Below are positions 8,263 through 17,900 of a stretch of 64,000 bases of DNA, one piece after another; position 1 is the first letter of the stretch; the number at the start of each line of letters is the position of its first letter. Source of the stretch: an uncultured Bacteroides sp. (GTDB taxonomy: Bacteria > Bacteroidota > Bacteroidia > Bacteroidales > Bacteroidaceae). Made by a program: the position numbers and the translations under genes. Below the pieces are notes generated by a model. That model searched no databases, was not told where the DNA came from, and saw only the letters and a program-made list of their open reading frames with translations. Where the stretch lies: contig UQVZ01000011.1 in assembly GCA_900544675.1 (NCBI GenBank), forward strand, positions 29,894 through 93,893. Direction: 5' to 3'.

Positions 8263-9096
8263 ATGAAAAAACTGATTTTTATATTTCCGGCTTTGCTTTT
8301 CTTATTGCTGACATCGTTCACACCGGAAACAGATACGCTGATAACTGAAGCTGATTATATAAGAGAAGACAGCCTGTTGTGGTATGGTTATGAAAAAGAT
8401 GCAAGCGCCATCTATCGACTGATGGAGACACATCCGGAGAAAACCGATTCGTTGGAAAGTGAGTTACGTTTGCTATATGCCAAGGCCTCTATAAAGAATG
8501 TGGAATTGGCTTTAAAGTATTTTACAGTTCCGAGTGGACTGCAGCGTATATATATGGTAAGGGATTATTTGGGAAAAGAAACCCTTAAGAATGTACTGAA
8601 TGCTTTGCCGAATACACTTCAAAACAATCATTATGCCGGTTATCTCCGCAATTATGTGGAAGCACGTCAGTTGACGGAGGGAGACAGGTATGTCGCATTT
8701 GATAGCCGGACTGCATCCGGAGAACAATTTGACTGGAAGGGTGTAGAGAAGAAAAACTTGCTGCTGTTGTATGATGGATTGAGTTGTATGGGTAAGGGGG
8801 GAAGAGATTACCTCAAGGAGTTATTGGATAAAACTGACCGGAAAGATTTGGAGATAGTTGTATTCTGTGTGGTTTCCAGCCTTGAAAACTTAAAGAAACT
8901 TCAGGAACAATATCCCGATTTTACACTCATATCTGATTTCCAGATGGAAGGTAATCCGATGAACATTATTTATAATACCCAAACTCGTCCTACTTGTTTC
9001 CTGATTGACCGCAAAGGTATCATTCAGGTACGGAGTGGAGGTTTGAATCCCGAACGTTTTGAAGCTTATTTGAAATCGGACGGGTGCTTGAAATAA
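8263..9096 (+). CDS. Thioredoxin-fold TlpA-like exported protein lacking the CxxC pair
   Basis: 277 residues with an N-terminal signal peptide (MKKLIFIFPALLFLLLTSF), no lipobox Cys, an alpha-helical N-terminal domain to about residue 140, and a thioredoxin-like C-terminal domain. The expected strand-loop with CxxC reads LLLLYDGLSCMGKGGRDYL (from residue about 165): one Cys is present but its partner is Lys. The cis-Pro region RPTCFLIDRKGIIQVRSGG (about residue 245) is intact in form. Bacteroides use many such TlpA/DUF5106-like proteins in the periplasm. Loss of the disulfide pair suggests it is not a classical thiol oxidoreductase. It lies between two hairpins and is likely monocistronic. Confidence 0.6.
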   Translation: MKKLIFIFPALLFLLLTSFTPETDTLITEADYIREDSLLWYGYEKDASAIYRLMETHPEKTDSLESELRLLYAKASIKNVELALKYFTVPSGLQRIYMVRDYLGKETLKNVLNALPNTLQNNHYAGYLRNYVEARQLTEGDRYVAFDSRTASGEQFDWKGVEKKNLLLLYDGLSCMGKGGRDYLKELLDKTDRKDLEIVVFCVVSSLENLKKLQEQYPDFTLISDFQMEGNPMNIIYNTQTRPTCFLIDRKGIIQVRSGGLNPERFEAYLKSDGCLK

Positions 9097-9136
9097 GGAT
9101 TTCTGTTTGTTAATGAATTTGCGAAACCAATCAATA

Positions 9137-9190
9137 GATGGTTATTCCCATAAGTGATAATCGGGTGTGGGAATAACCATCGTTTATTTT
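9137..9190 (+). terminator. Terminator after the TlpA-like gene
   Basis: GATGGTTATTCCCA pairs with TGGGAATAACCATC and is followed by GTTTATTTTTT, a T-tract in the plus direction. It sits between convergent genes and may also serve the minus-strand Spy-like gene. Confidence 0.75.
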
Positions 9191-9217
9191 TTAGTTTTTA
9201 TCGTATCGTTTATATCC

Positions 9218-9709
9218 TTATCGTATCATTTTTTCGGGAGGCAGGGGAGCACCTTTCGGATACCTGGGCGTCAACACCCGAGGTTTACGGTTCTGATGCT
9301 TGGGCGCGTTGAAAATCTTTTCCACCTGCCGCATGGTCAGGATTTCCTTGAACTTGTCATAATAGGTTTCCTGTACTTCGAGGCATTTCTTCCGGCATTC
9401 GAAACGGGATTGCATCCGCTGGTCCAGTTCTTCATCAGTCATTTCCTTTTTCGTGACCTGCTTGGAGTCTGCAGGACGGGCAAAGCATTCGCCCATGGCT
9501 TTCAGGTATTCCTTGTATAAGGGAAGGAATTTGGCTGATGTTTCGTCATCAAGCAACAGTTGTTTTTCCATTCGCTCCGCCTGACGCTCGATGCGTTCTT
9601 CGGGAGTCAGCTTTTTGGGGGTGCGTTCAGGTTTGTCTTGCGCGAAGAGAGAGGTGCTACAGAGCAGGGCACTTGCTAAAAAAGCATAGCATAAATACGT
9701 TGTTTTCAT
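9218..9709 (-). CDS. Spy/CpxP-like periplasmic helical protein
   Basis: 163 residues with a signal peptide ending near SLFAQ, then a highly charged helical body. LTPEERIERQAERMEKQLLL (residues about 34-53) resembles the LTxxQ motif region of Spy/CpxP periplasmic chaperones, and a second charged helix (MTDEELDQRMQSRFECRKKC) follows. The C-terminus is basic and proline-rich (RYPKGAPLPPEKMIR). Proteins of this kind are common in Bacteroides near stress genes, but here no sigma/anti-sigma pair is adjacent. It lies 170 bases downstream of the RluA-type gene on the same strand. Chaperone function is inferred from the motif only. Confidence 0.6.
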   Translation of the reverse strand: MKTTYLCYAFLASALLCSTSLFAQDKPERTPKKLTPEERIERQAERMEKQLLLDDETSAKFLPLYKEYLKAMGECFARPADSKQVTKKEMTDEELDQRMQSRFECRKKCLEVQETYYDKFKEILTMRQVEKIFNAPKHQNRKPRVLTPRYPKGAPLPPEKMIR

Positions 9710-9879
9710 CTTGTCTGAATTTTTAAGTTAATATTCCGTTTGGCATGTAGGCGAGCGCTTCCCGGTACCGTTTTGAAAGCGTCAGAGCCTTTTTCCGTGC
9801 CTTTATTTATCAGACAATCGGAAAGCGGAAAAGTTTATTGCCGGATTTGCCATTTTAGTTTAAAGAGTGTCATCGAGTT

Positions 9880-11517
9880 TTAAAAATCAGCCTCCAGGCG
9901 GAAGTCCATCTGTTCGCCTGTTACCGGATGAATGAAAGAGAGTCCATCGGCATGCAGACAGAGTCTTTCCGCCTTTTTCCCGTATAATTCATCGCCTGTA
10001 ATCGGACAATTCAATCCGTCCCGATGGGCTGCATGCACTCGTAACTGATGGGTGCGTCCCGTAAGCGGATAGAAGGCAATACGGGTTTTCCCTTCTTTTC
10101 TTTCGATGACTTGATATCGGGTCACGGCGGGTTTCCCGTGTATGAAGTCTACTTTCTGATAAGGGCGGTTGGCATAATCGGGGCAGATGGGCAGGTCGAT
10201 GATGCCCTCATCGGTATCCACGATGCCGTCTAAAAGTGCCGTATAACGTTTCTTTACCTGGCGGGAAGCGAACATTTCCTGCAACTGCCCGTGGATTACC
10301 TTGGTTTTGGCAGCCAGCAGCAAGCCGGAGGTTGCCATGTCGAGCCGATGTACGATGAGCGGTCCTGTGGCTTCGGGGAAAAGCGTGCGCAGGCGGGTAT
10401 AGACTGAATCGGTGGTCAGTTTGCCAGGTGCGGACAACATGCCTTCAGGTTTGTTTACGACTATCAGCCATTGGTCTTCGTAAACGATTTCCAGTTCCTT
10501 CTTTTTCTGATGAAGCTTTGCCAGCGGATTCGGTTCCACCTGTAAGCCGATGAGCATGTGTTTCAGGATAGGTTCGCACTTGCTCTTGCACGAAGGATAG
10601 AAATGTCCTGCGTGTCTGATTTCTTCTTTGGGCGATTCACCTTGCCAGAACTCCCCCATAGCCAAGGGGCGTAGCCGATGCAGGTAAGCATATTGCAGCA
10701 ATTTGGGTAAGGCGCATTCGCCTGCTCCTGCCGGCGGTATCCCTTGCGGTGTATCGCGGAATATCTGGCAGAGGTCTTTGGCTTCTCCTTGTGCGTTGAG
10801 CATCCGGAATTGCCCGAACAGCTTCTGCTGGAGAGCCGCCGAGCGGGTTTTCCGTTCCTGCTTGAGCACACGCAAGGGCTCTTCGAAAGCTTTCAAGGCT
10901 TCCTTCCATGTTTCGCCTTGTTCCTTCAGTCGCTTTTCCAGGCGTTTGTATTCGGCTTTTTGGAATTGGCTTTCTTTTATCAGCCGGGCTTCTTCTTCAG
11001 CCGAAACGCCTTGTGCACGGCGTTGTTCACGGAGTTGCTTGGCTTGTTTCAGTCCGTCTTTGGCTTGAGCTAATGTTTGTTGGCAAGTCTGTTCGTATTC
11101 GTGGCAGGCGTGTTGCAGGTGCAGGTATTTTTCGTCTTTCTCCAGCAGCGCGATGCGGTGGTTGATGGCGGATATCTCATTTTCCTCTATCTTGAAAAAT
11201 CCGTCGGGTTGCAGTAGGTCGTATACCGGCGGGACGAAATAGGCATGTCGGTTGCTTCCGGCAAGGTTTCCCGAAAAGGCGGCCAGATAGCCCGTCCTTC
11301 CTTCCTCGTCCTCCACGACAAGCACACCGAACATCTTTCCCTTCCGCACCTCTTCCTGCCAGTCGGTACGTGTGTGTAGGTAAGCCTGCACCTCTTCAGC
11401 CGCCAGCCGCACAAGCGGATGCGGAGTATAATGGAACGGATAGGTAAAAGCCGAAGGCAGGGGAATGCCTTCGGCAGAAGATGAAAACCTGTGTATATGT
11501 GGATCAACCATCGTCAC
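9880..11517 (-). CDS. RluA-family pseudouridine synthase with long N-terminal extension
   Basis: The C-terminal part (about residues 330-545) is an RluA-type catalytic domain that isomerises uridine in RNA: YEDQWLIVVNKPEGMLSAPG, then the catalytic-Asp motif IVHRLDMATSGLLLAAK, then FYPLTGRTHQLRVHAAH. The N-terminal 330 residues are unusual and include a long charged coiled-coil-like stretch (about 120-260) with many Gln, Lys and Glu; this replaces the usual S4 domain. The CKSKC Cys pair near residue 310 may bind metal. Such extended forms occur in Bacteroidetes; the RNA target is unknown. The gene starts 15 bases after ispE and is probably cotranscribed with it. Confidence 0.88.
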   Translation of the reverse strand: MTMVDPHIHRFSSSAEGIPLPSAFTYPFHYTPHPLVRLAAEEVQAYLHTRTDWQEEVRKGKMFGVLVVEDEEGRTGYLAAFSGNLAGSNRHAYFVPPVYDLLQPDGFFKIEENEISAINHRIALLEKDEKYLHLQHACHEYEQTCQQTLAQAKDGLKQAKQLREQRRAQGVSAEEEARLIKESQFQKAEYKRLEKRLKEQGETWKEALKAFEEPLRVLKQERKTRSAALQQKLFGQFRMLNAQGEAKDLCQIFRDTPQGIPPAGAGECALPKLLQYAYLHRLRPLAMGEFWQGESPKEEIRHAGHFYPSCKSKCEPILKHMLIGLQVEPNPLAKLHQKKKELEIVYEDQWLIVVNKPEGMLSAPGKLTTDSVYTRLRTLFPEATGPLIVHRLDMATSGLLLAAKTKVIHGQLQEMFASRQVKKRYTALLDGIVDTDEGIIDLPICPDYANRPYQKVDFIHGKPAVTRYQVIERKEGKTRIAFYPLTGRTHQLRVHAAHRDGLNCPITGDELYGKKAERLCLHADGLSFIHPVTGEQMDFRLEADF

Positions 11518-11532
11518 CTCGTCATCTGTCTT

Positions 11533-12357
11533 TCAAATCATTTCCCTTTGCCGGCAGAAATATCCGCTGAAGATGGTGTCGATGTTTTCAATCGGTTGAC
11601 GGAAAATGCCGAATACGGCAGAGCCCGAGCCCGACATGGAAGCATATACGGCACCCAGGTCGTACATCTTGTCCTTGATGGCGGCAATTTCCGGATACAA
11701 GGCGAATACCGAATCTTCGAAATCGTTTTTCAGTTCGTCTTTCCAGGTCTCTATGGGTTGGCAGATAATGTCTTTGATGGATTTCTCCGGACGGCGAGGC
11801 GTGATGCGCGCGTAGGCTTCTTTCGTTGGAACGGAGATTTGCGGCTTGACCAATATCAGCCGATAGTCGGAAAGCGAGCATTTTATGGGTTCGAATATGT
11901 TGCCTATGCCGGTGGCGAATGCAGGCTGGTTCTGGATAAAGAAAGCGCAGTCGGCACCCAGTCGGGCGGCATACTGTTCCATTTCTTTCAGGCTGAGTCC
12001 GAGTTTGAATTTCTCGTTCAATACTTTAATCATGAATGCGCCGTCGGACGAGCCTCCTCCCAGTCCGGCTCCAGTAGGAATGTGTTTGAACAGGTGGATG
12101 TCTACGGCGGGAAGGTTGTATTTCTCGCGTAGCAGGAGGTAAGCTTTTATCACCAGGTTGTCTTCGTCTTTTCCTTCCAGGGGAGTTCCCTTGATATGCA
12201 ACCGGTAAGGTTCGGTTGTGTTTTCCAGCCGGTTCACTTCCAGCGCGTCTTGTAAGTTGATGGGATAGAATACAGTCTCGATGTTGTGGTATCCGTCTGT
12301 CCGTTTTTCCACAATGTTGAGCCCTAAGTTTATTTTAGCGTTCGGAAAGGTAATCAT
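11533..12357 (-). CDS. ispE: 4-diphosphocytidyl-2-C-methyl-D-erythritol kinase
   Basis: GHMP kinase of the non-mevalonate (MEP) isoprenoid pathway, which phosphorylates CDP-methylerythritol in the cytoplasm. The protein from ATG 12357 begins MITFPNAKINLGLNIVEKR, the usual IspE start; an upstream ATG at 12384 would add nine non-conserved residues. The GHMP ATP-binding loop is PTGAGLGGGSSDGAFM near residue 95. Further family blocks are AARLGADCAFFI near residue 135 and the C-terminal MSGSGSAVFGIF. Total length is 274 residues, normal for the family. It is the first gene of an apparent two-gene unit with the RluA-type synthase. Confidence 0.93.
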   Translation of the reverse strand: MITFPNAKINLGLNIVEKRTDGYHNIETVFYPINLQDALEVNRLENTTEPYRLHIKGTPLEGKDEDNLVIKAYLLLREKYNLPAVDIHLFKHIPTGAGLGGGSSDGAFMIKVLNEKFKLGLSLKEMEQYAARLGADCAFFIQNQPAFATGIGNIFEPIKCSLSDYRLILVKPQISVPTKEAYARITPRRPEKSIKDIICQPIETWKDELKNDFEDSVFALYPEIAAIKDKMYDLGAVYASMSGSGSAVFGIFRQPIENIDTIFSGYFCRQREMI

Positions 12358-12400
12358 GGTAAATGCATTTAAAGTTTTCCCCAAAGGTACGATTTATTTA

Positions 12401-12465
12401 AACACCGAGGCACAAAGACGCGAGGAATTTTATGTTTTTCCTGTGCGTCTTTGTGCCTCTTGGGG
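12401..12465. repeat. CACAGAG/CACAAAG hairpin repeat, copy 2
   Basis: Arm AACACCGAGGCACAAAGACG and the complementary CGTCTTTGTGCCTC arm form an imperfect hairpin related to the one at 4064-4143. It lies in the 134-base gap between the end of the GH3 gene and the start of ispE, both on the minus strand. Confidence 0.7.
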
Positions 12466-12491
12466 GTATGGGTCAGTTCCCGATGTTCAGC

Positions 12492-14840
12492 TTATTTGTT
12501 CGGTGTGTCCCATACTTTAGTCTGGGTACATTGTAAATCAATCCACTGATCACCGCATTTCACTTTAAAGTCTCCTTTCTCCAAGGTCCATTGACCGTAA
12601 TAGTTGACAAATGCCAGGTCGCTTCCTTTTATTTTTAAGGTAACAGTCTTAGTCTCGCCTGGGTTGAGCGCTATCTTGGTAAAGTTGCGCAGACGAATAT
12701 TATCGGGTGTACTGCTTGCCACCAGGTCTTTCGAGAAGAGAAGGACGCTTTCTTTTCCGGCTACTTTGCCCGTGTTGGTTACGTCTACGGTGAAAGTCAG
12801 TTCGTCATCAGCATCGAATGCCGGTTTATCCACTTTCAGGTTACTGTATTTATAAGTAGTATAGCTCAGTCCGAAACCGAACGGCCATTGGATATCCATG
12901 ACCGAATCATAATTGTAGTTACCGCCCATTTGTCCGATGTTTTCGCACGGTTTATAATCGTAAGTGGCAAGAGCGTTGATGTGTTTTGAATACGTGTAAG
13001 GCATTTTGCCACTGAAGTTGGCGTCACCGGCAAGCAGGTTTGCCAAGGCATCTCCTCCATAGTTTCCTGGAAGCATGATGTTTACTACAGCTTTGGCAAG
13101 CGGTTCGATGTCCTTAATCAGGCGTGGACGACCTTCATTCAGAATCAGGATGACCGGTTTGCCGGTTGCTGCCAGTGCCTTTACCAGGTTCTGCTGGTTC
13201 ATCGAGAGGTTCAGGTCGGTCAGGTTGCCCGGTGTCTCGCAATACGAGTTTTCTCCGATACAGGCAATAATGACATCAGCGTTTTGGGCGGCTGCCACCG
13301 ACTTTTCTATTTCCGGCGTATTCTCTTCCCACCAGTTGTCATTCTTATAAGGAGCGTAGGTTACACCCGGTTCGTAAATGATGTTTTCTTTTCCGAACTT
13401 GTTGCACAAAGCTTCATAGATGGTGTTGTATGCCTGGGCACATTCATCGGCACGGTGTCCCTGCCAGCTATACGACCACCCTCCGTTGAGGCAGCGCATC
13501 GAGTTGGCATTGGGACCGGCAAGCAAGATTTTCTTTCCTTTGGCAAGCGGCAGGATGTTGTCGGTATTCTTCAGCAATACTTCCGATTCCTCGGCAGCTT
13601 GCAGAGCTACTTTGGCAAATTCTTCTGAACCGAATTTCGGATAGTCTTCGGTGCTCCAATAAGGCTTATCGAAAAGTCCAAGGCGATATTTCAGGCGTAA
13701 CACACGCGCTACAGCGTCATCAATACGGCTCATGGGCACTTCGCCTTCCTCTACCAGTTCTTTCAGGTAATCACAGAAACTTACTTCATAAGGTACCATT
13801 GACATGTCGATACCGGCATTGATGGCAATCTTGATGGCTTCTTTCTTGGTGGCTGCAATGTGGTCGCGAGTACACAGGTTATTGATGTCTGCCCAGTCTG
13901 TAACTACCAGTCCGTCCCAGTTTAGGTCTTCTTTCAGCCATTGGGTCAGAAATTCCTTGTTGGCATGGAAAGGCATTCCGTTGTCTACCCCCGAATTGAC
14001 CATGACGCTTAATGCTCCGTTGCGTACAGCTGCAAGGAAAGGAGCAAAATGTTTTTCGCGCATATCACTTCGCGAAATGGAAGAAGGAGTGCGGTCTTTG
14101 CCCGATACCGGAACGCCATATCCCATATAGTGCTTCATGCAAGCAGCTACATGGTCCGGTCCGATATGGTTCGGGTCTTCGCCTTGGAATCCAGCTACGG
14201 ATGCCTTGCCCATTTCGGCGTTCACGTAAGCGTCTTCACCGTAGTTCTCCCACATGCGTGACCAGCGAGGGTCTCTTCCCAGGTCGACTACAGGGGCGTA
14301 TGTCCAGGGAATGCATCCCGCTTTGGTTTCGTAGGCTGATATTTCAGCTTCACGTTTCACCAGGTCGCGGTTGAATGAAGCTCCCATGTTTATTCCTTGC
14401 GGGAACATGGTTCCTCCTAAGGTATAGGTCGTTCCGTGTATTTGGTCTACCCCGTAGATACAAGGAATACCGATTTCTTTCATCGACAGTTCTTGGATTT
14501 GCCGGATAGCTTCTGCCCATTTTTCCTTGGTTTGGGCTACGCTTAACGGAACATTCAGTAATGAACCTACTTTGTATTTCCCGATAACGGTATCTAGCTT
14601 GCCTTTGTCAAGGGTGAACCCGTTCTTCTGGCTTGCCTTGAAATCAGTCACTACATCGATGGTGATTTCACACATCTGCCCGATTTTCTGTTCGAGGGTC
14701 ATTTTCTTCAGCCACTCCTGTATGTTGGCTTCGATTTGCGGGTCGGACGGAATGGCAGGCTGTACCGTTTGACCCTGTGCGCTTAAACAAGCCCCCGTAC
14801 ACAAGACAGAAGCCAGCACAATGTTTTTCAGATTTTTCAT
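12492..14840 (-). CDS. GH3 beta-glucosidase, xyloglucan PUL
   Basis: 782 residues with a signal peptide (cleavage near SAQGQ). A GH3 N-terminal barrel (about 35-380) is followed by an alpha/beta sandwich (about 410-640) and a C-terminal fibronectin type III-like domain (about 680-770). GH3 hallmarks are IYGVDQIHGTTY, ACMKHYMGYG (the KH pair), and the nucleophile motif GLVVTDWADINNL, where Asp forms the glycosyl-enzyme. It probably removes terminal glucose from cello- or xyloglucan-oligosaccharides in the periplasm. It is the last gene of the minus-strand arm, 130 bases after the GH95 gene. Assignment to xyloglucan is from context. Confidence 0.92.
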   Translation of the reverse strand: MKNLKNIVLASVLCTGACLSAQGQTVQPAIPSDPQIEANIQEWLKKMTLEQKIGQMCEITIDVVTDFKASQKNGFTLDKGKLDTVIGKYKVGSLLNVPLSVAQTKEKWAEAIRQIQELSMKEIGIPCIYGVDQIHGTTYTLGGTMFPQGINMGASFNRDLVKREAEISAYETKAGCIPWTYAPVVDLGRDPRWSRMWENYGEDAYVNAEMGKASVAGFQGEDPNHIGPDHVAACMKHYMGYGVPVSGKDRTPSSISRSDMREKHFAPFLAAVRNGALSVMVNSGVDNGMPFHANKEFLTQWLKEDLNWDGLVVTDWADINNLCTRDHIAATKKEAIKIAINAGIDMSMVPYEVSFCDYLKELVEEGEVPMSRIDDAVARVLRLKYRLGLFDKPYWSTEDYPKFGSEEFAKVALQAAEESEVLLKNTDNILPLAKGKKILLAGPNANSMRCLNGGWSYSWQGHRADECAQAYNTIYEALCNKFGKENIIYEPGVTYAPYKNDNWWEENTPEIEKSVAAAQNADVIIACIGENSYCETPGNLTDLNLSMNQQNLVKALAATGKPVILILNEGRPRLIKDIEPLAKAVVNIMLPGNYGGDALANLLAGDANFSGKMPYTYSKHINALATYDYKPCENIGQMGGNYNYDSVMDIQWPFGFGLSYTTYKYSNLKVDKPAFDADDELTFTVDVTNTGKVAGKESVLLFSKDLVASSTPDNIRLRNFTKIALNPGETKTVTLKIKGSDLAFVNYYGQWTLEKGDFKVKCGDQWIDLQCTQTKVWDTPNK

Positions 14841-14970
14841 GATACAAATTATGTTTATAAGTATTGTTTTTTTATTGTAAATATAGAAAGTTTCTTTGGG
14901 CTTTCCAAACAGACGTGTCCATCGTATCGGAAATGGATAAAATAGTATCGGTCAAGGAAAAACATACGGA

Positions 14971-17900
14971 TTAGAAACGGATATATGTCCGTTCTCCTTT
15001 CTGTAAGTTTAATTCCAGGAAGCCGTTTACCTCTTGTGCTTTTCCATTTACAGTTACACGAGTTACGCCGGCAGGCATTTTCAGCTTGATATCGGGGTTC
15101 CAGCCTCCGGTGAGACAGATTTCTACAGGCTTGCCTTCTGCCCATTTCATGTCTACCGTGGCTCCTCCCCGTACTTTGAATCCATACAGGTTGCCTTCTT
15201 TCCATGAATCAGGAATGGCAGGAAGCAGGTTGATGAATCCGTCTTGGCTTTGTATCAGCATTTCGCTGATGCCTGAAGTACCTCCCCAATTTCCGTCCAT
15301 CTGGAAAGGCGGGTGCGAACAGAACAGGTTAGGAAATGTGCCGCTTCCGTGTTGCGTGGGATTCGCTTGCGTATAGGCAGGCTGGAGCAGGCTTCGGAAT
15401 AAGGTGTATGCCCGGTTTCCGTCTCCCAGCCGTGCCCAGAAATTTATCTTCCATGCACGGCTCCATCCTGTACCTTCATCTCCACGGCGGTTGAGTGTCG
15501 CTTTGCAGGCTTCTGCCAGCTCGGGGGTATTATAAAGCGAAATCTGATTGCCCGGGTGCAAACCGTATAGATGCGATACGTGGCGGTGATGAATGTCGAC
15601 TTCTTCATAGTCTTCCAGCCATTCCATCAGATAACCTTTCTTGCTTATCTGGTGGGGAGGCAATAAGGCAATGGCATCCTGTAACTCTCGGACGTATGCC
15701 GAGTCGGTATGCAGGACAGAAGCAGCCTGTATGACATTGGTGTACAGTTCGCGTACCAGTTGGATATCCATCGTAGGACCCATGCAGACACTGATGGGAG
15801 TACGGTCTTTCTTTGATACATAAAATTCGTTTTCGGGTGATGAAGTGGGGGCGGTCACCAGCCATCCGTGCTTCGGTTCACGTACCATCGTCGAGTAGAA
15901 GAATGCCGAGGCTCCTTTCAGAATAGGGTAGATGTCGGCAAGGTATGCTTTGTCGCCCGTGTAGAGATAGTGTTCCCACAAGTGAGCACAAAGCCAGGCA
16001 CCGCCTGTATTGGTCGCTCCCCATGACGGATGTTCGCCCGGGGCGGTGTAGTTCCATACGTTTGTCATCATGTGGAGCACCCATCCTTGTGCATCGGGAC
16101 CATAGAATGCTTTGGCTGTTTTCTCTCCGTCGGGCACCAACCGCTTGACCAGCGCTATCAGGGGTTGGTAGAGTTCCGAAAGGTTACAGGGCTCTACCGG
16201 CCAGTGATTCATCTGGATGTTGATGTTGGTATGATAGTCTCCGTTCCACGGAGTAGCAGGTTCGTTCGCCCATAATCCTTGCAGGTTGGGTGGCAGGCTT
16301 CCCGGTCGGGTGCTGCTTATCAGCAGGTAGCGTCCGTAATTGTAATAGAGGGCAGCCAGCGAAGGGTCGTCCGCTTGTCGGAAACCTTCCAGCCGCTGGT
16401 CGGTAGTAAGTACAGACAGGGCAGGGTTTTCAGGTAAATACAGTCCGTTGCGGTTGAACAACGTCTGATAGCTTGCTATGGCATCGTGTTTCAGCTTGTC
16501 TGTATCGGCATGCAAAGCTTCTGCCAGCAGGCGGTCGGCTTCCGTCTCATACAGTTCGCCTTTCAGGTACGAGGTAGTGGCAGATACCACTATCCATGCC
16601 TCGTCGGCATTTTCTACTTCGATAGCAGCTGCTTCGGTGCGCATCCGGCTTGCTTTCCCGTTCAGTTTCACTCCCGTTATGGCGGTATAGCGGATACCGT
16701 CTTTTTGCGGGTTACCGCTATCCAACATACCGGCTATTTCCAGTTTTCCTTCGCTTAGTTTGCGTACCTGTCCTCTTTCCGGACGGCTCAAAGTCAGGCG
16801 GAAACCTAATGCTTCCGGACGGTCAGCTTGGAGGTGAATCACCAGCACATCGTTATCCCGCGATGCGAAGTATTCTCTTATATAACGGGTCTCGCCTTGG
16901 GTGAAGGTGGTATAAGCCATTCCCTTTCCCAGGTCTAACCAGCGGCGGTATCCGCTTACCGTATCGGCAGTGTTGTCATATATATAATTAAGGTATAGGT
17001 CAGCCAGCATCTGGAAAGCGCCGTAGGTTCCTCCCTTTTCAGGTTTCTTGGGCACGAAGCTGTTGTACATCAGCTCTTGCGCTTCTTTGTTCTTGCCTTC
17101 GAAGAGCAGGCGGCGGATTTCCGGCAGGCTTTCGGCTGCTTGCGGATTGCGGTAATCCGCTTCTGAACCGCTCCACATACTTATTTCGTTCAACACGATG
17201 TGTTCTTTTGCCACGCCTCCGTCAGGCATCATGCCCAGGCGCCCGTTGCCTAACGGGAGGGTTTCTTCCCATTGTGCCGCCGGCTCGTCATACCATAAAG
17301 TCTGATCGGTTCTACCCATAATAGGGGCAGGGTCTTTGCCGGTCAGGGCGCGGTAGATGCCTTCCGCCAGCACGATGGCACCGTATTTGTTCGGGTGTAC
17401 GCTGTCGGTATAGGCTTGTGGATAATAAGGGCGCATCAGGGTATTCAGGTCGATGACGGGCAGGTGGCGTTCCTGTGCCACCTCCCGGATACGTGGAATG
17501 ACTCCGTAGGTCGTGATGCTGTCGTTGATTCCCCAGTCTTGCCGGTTGCCCGGAATAGGCAGGCAGAGGTAGATTTTCGGATGTGAAGGCAGGGCTTCGA
17601 AAGCATCGATGAGGGCGTTCAGGTCCTGCTTGAAGTCGGCTTTGTATTGCCAGTTAACCGGTTTGGTATCGTTCGTGCCCAGTTTGATAGTCACGATGTC
17701 GGGCTGGAAGGCAAGGGCTTCCTTGAAACGGTCTTTCGCCATGTAGGGCAGGTTGCCTTTCATCATCAGGGTATGTGCGGTAAGTCCGAAGTTGCCAACT
17801 TCGTACCCGTCGCCCAGCATGCGTTGGAGCACTGCCGGATAGCTTTCCGTTTCGGGATGCGCTAAGGTAAATCCTTCGGTGATGCTGTTTCCTACACACG

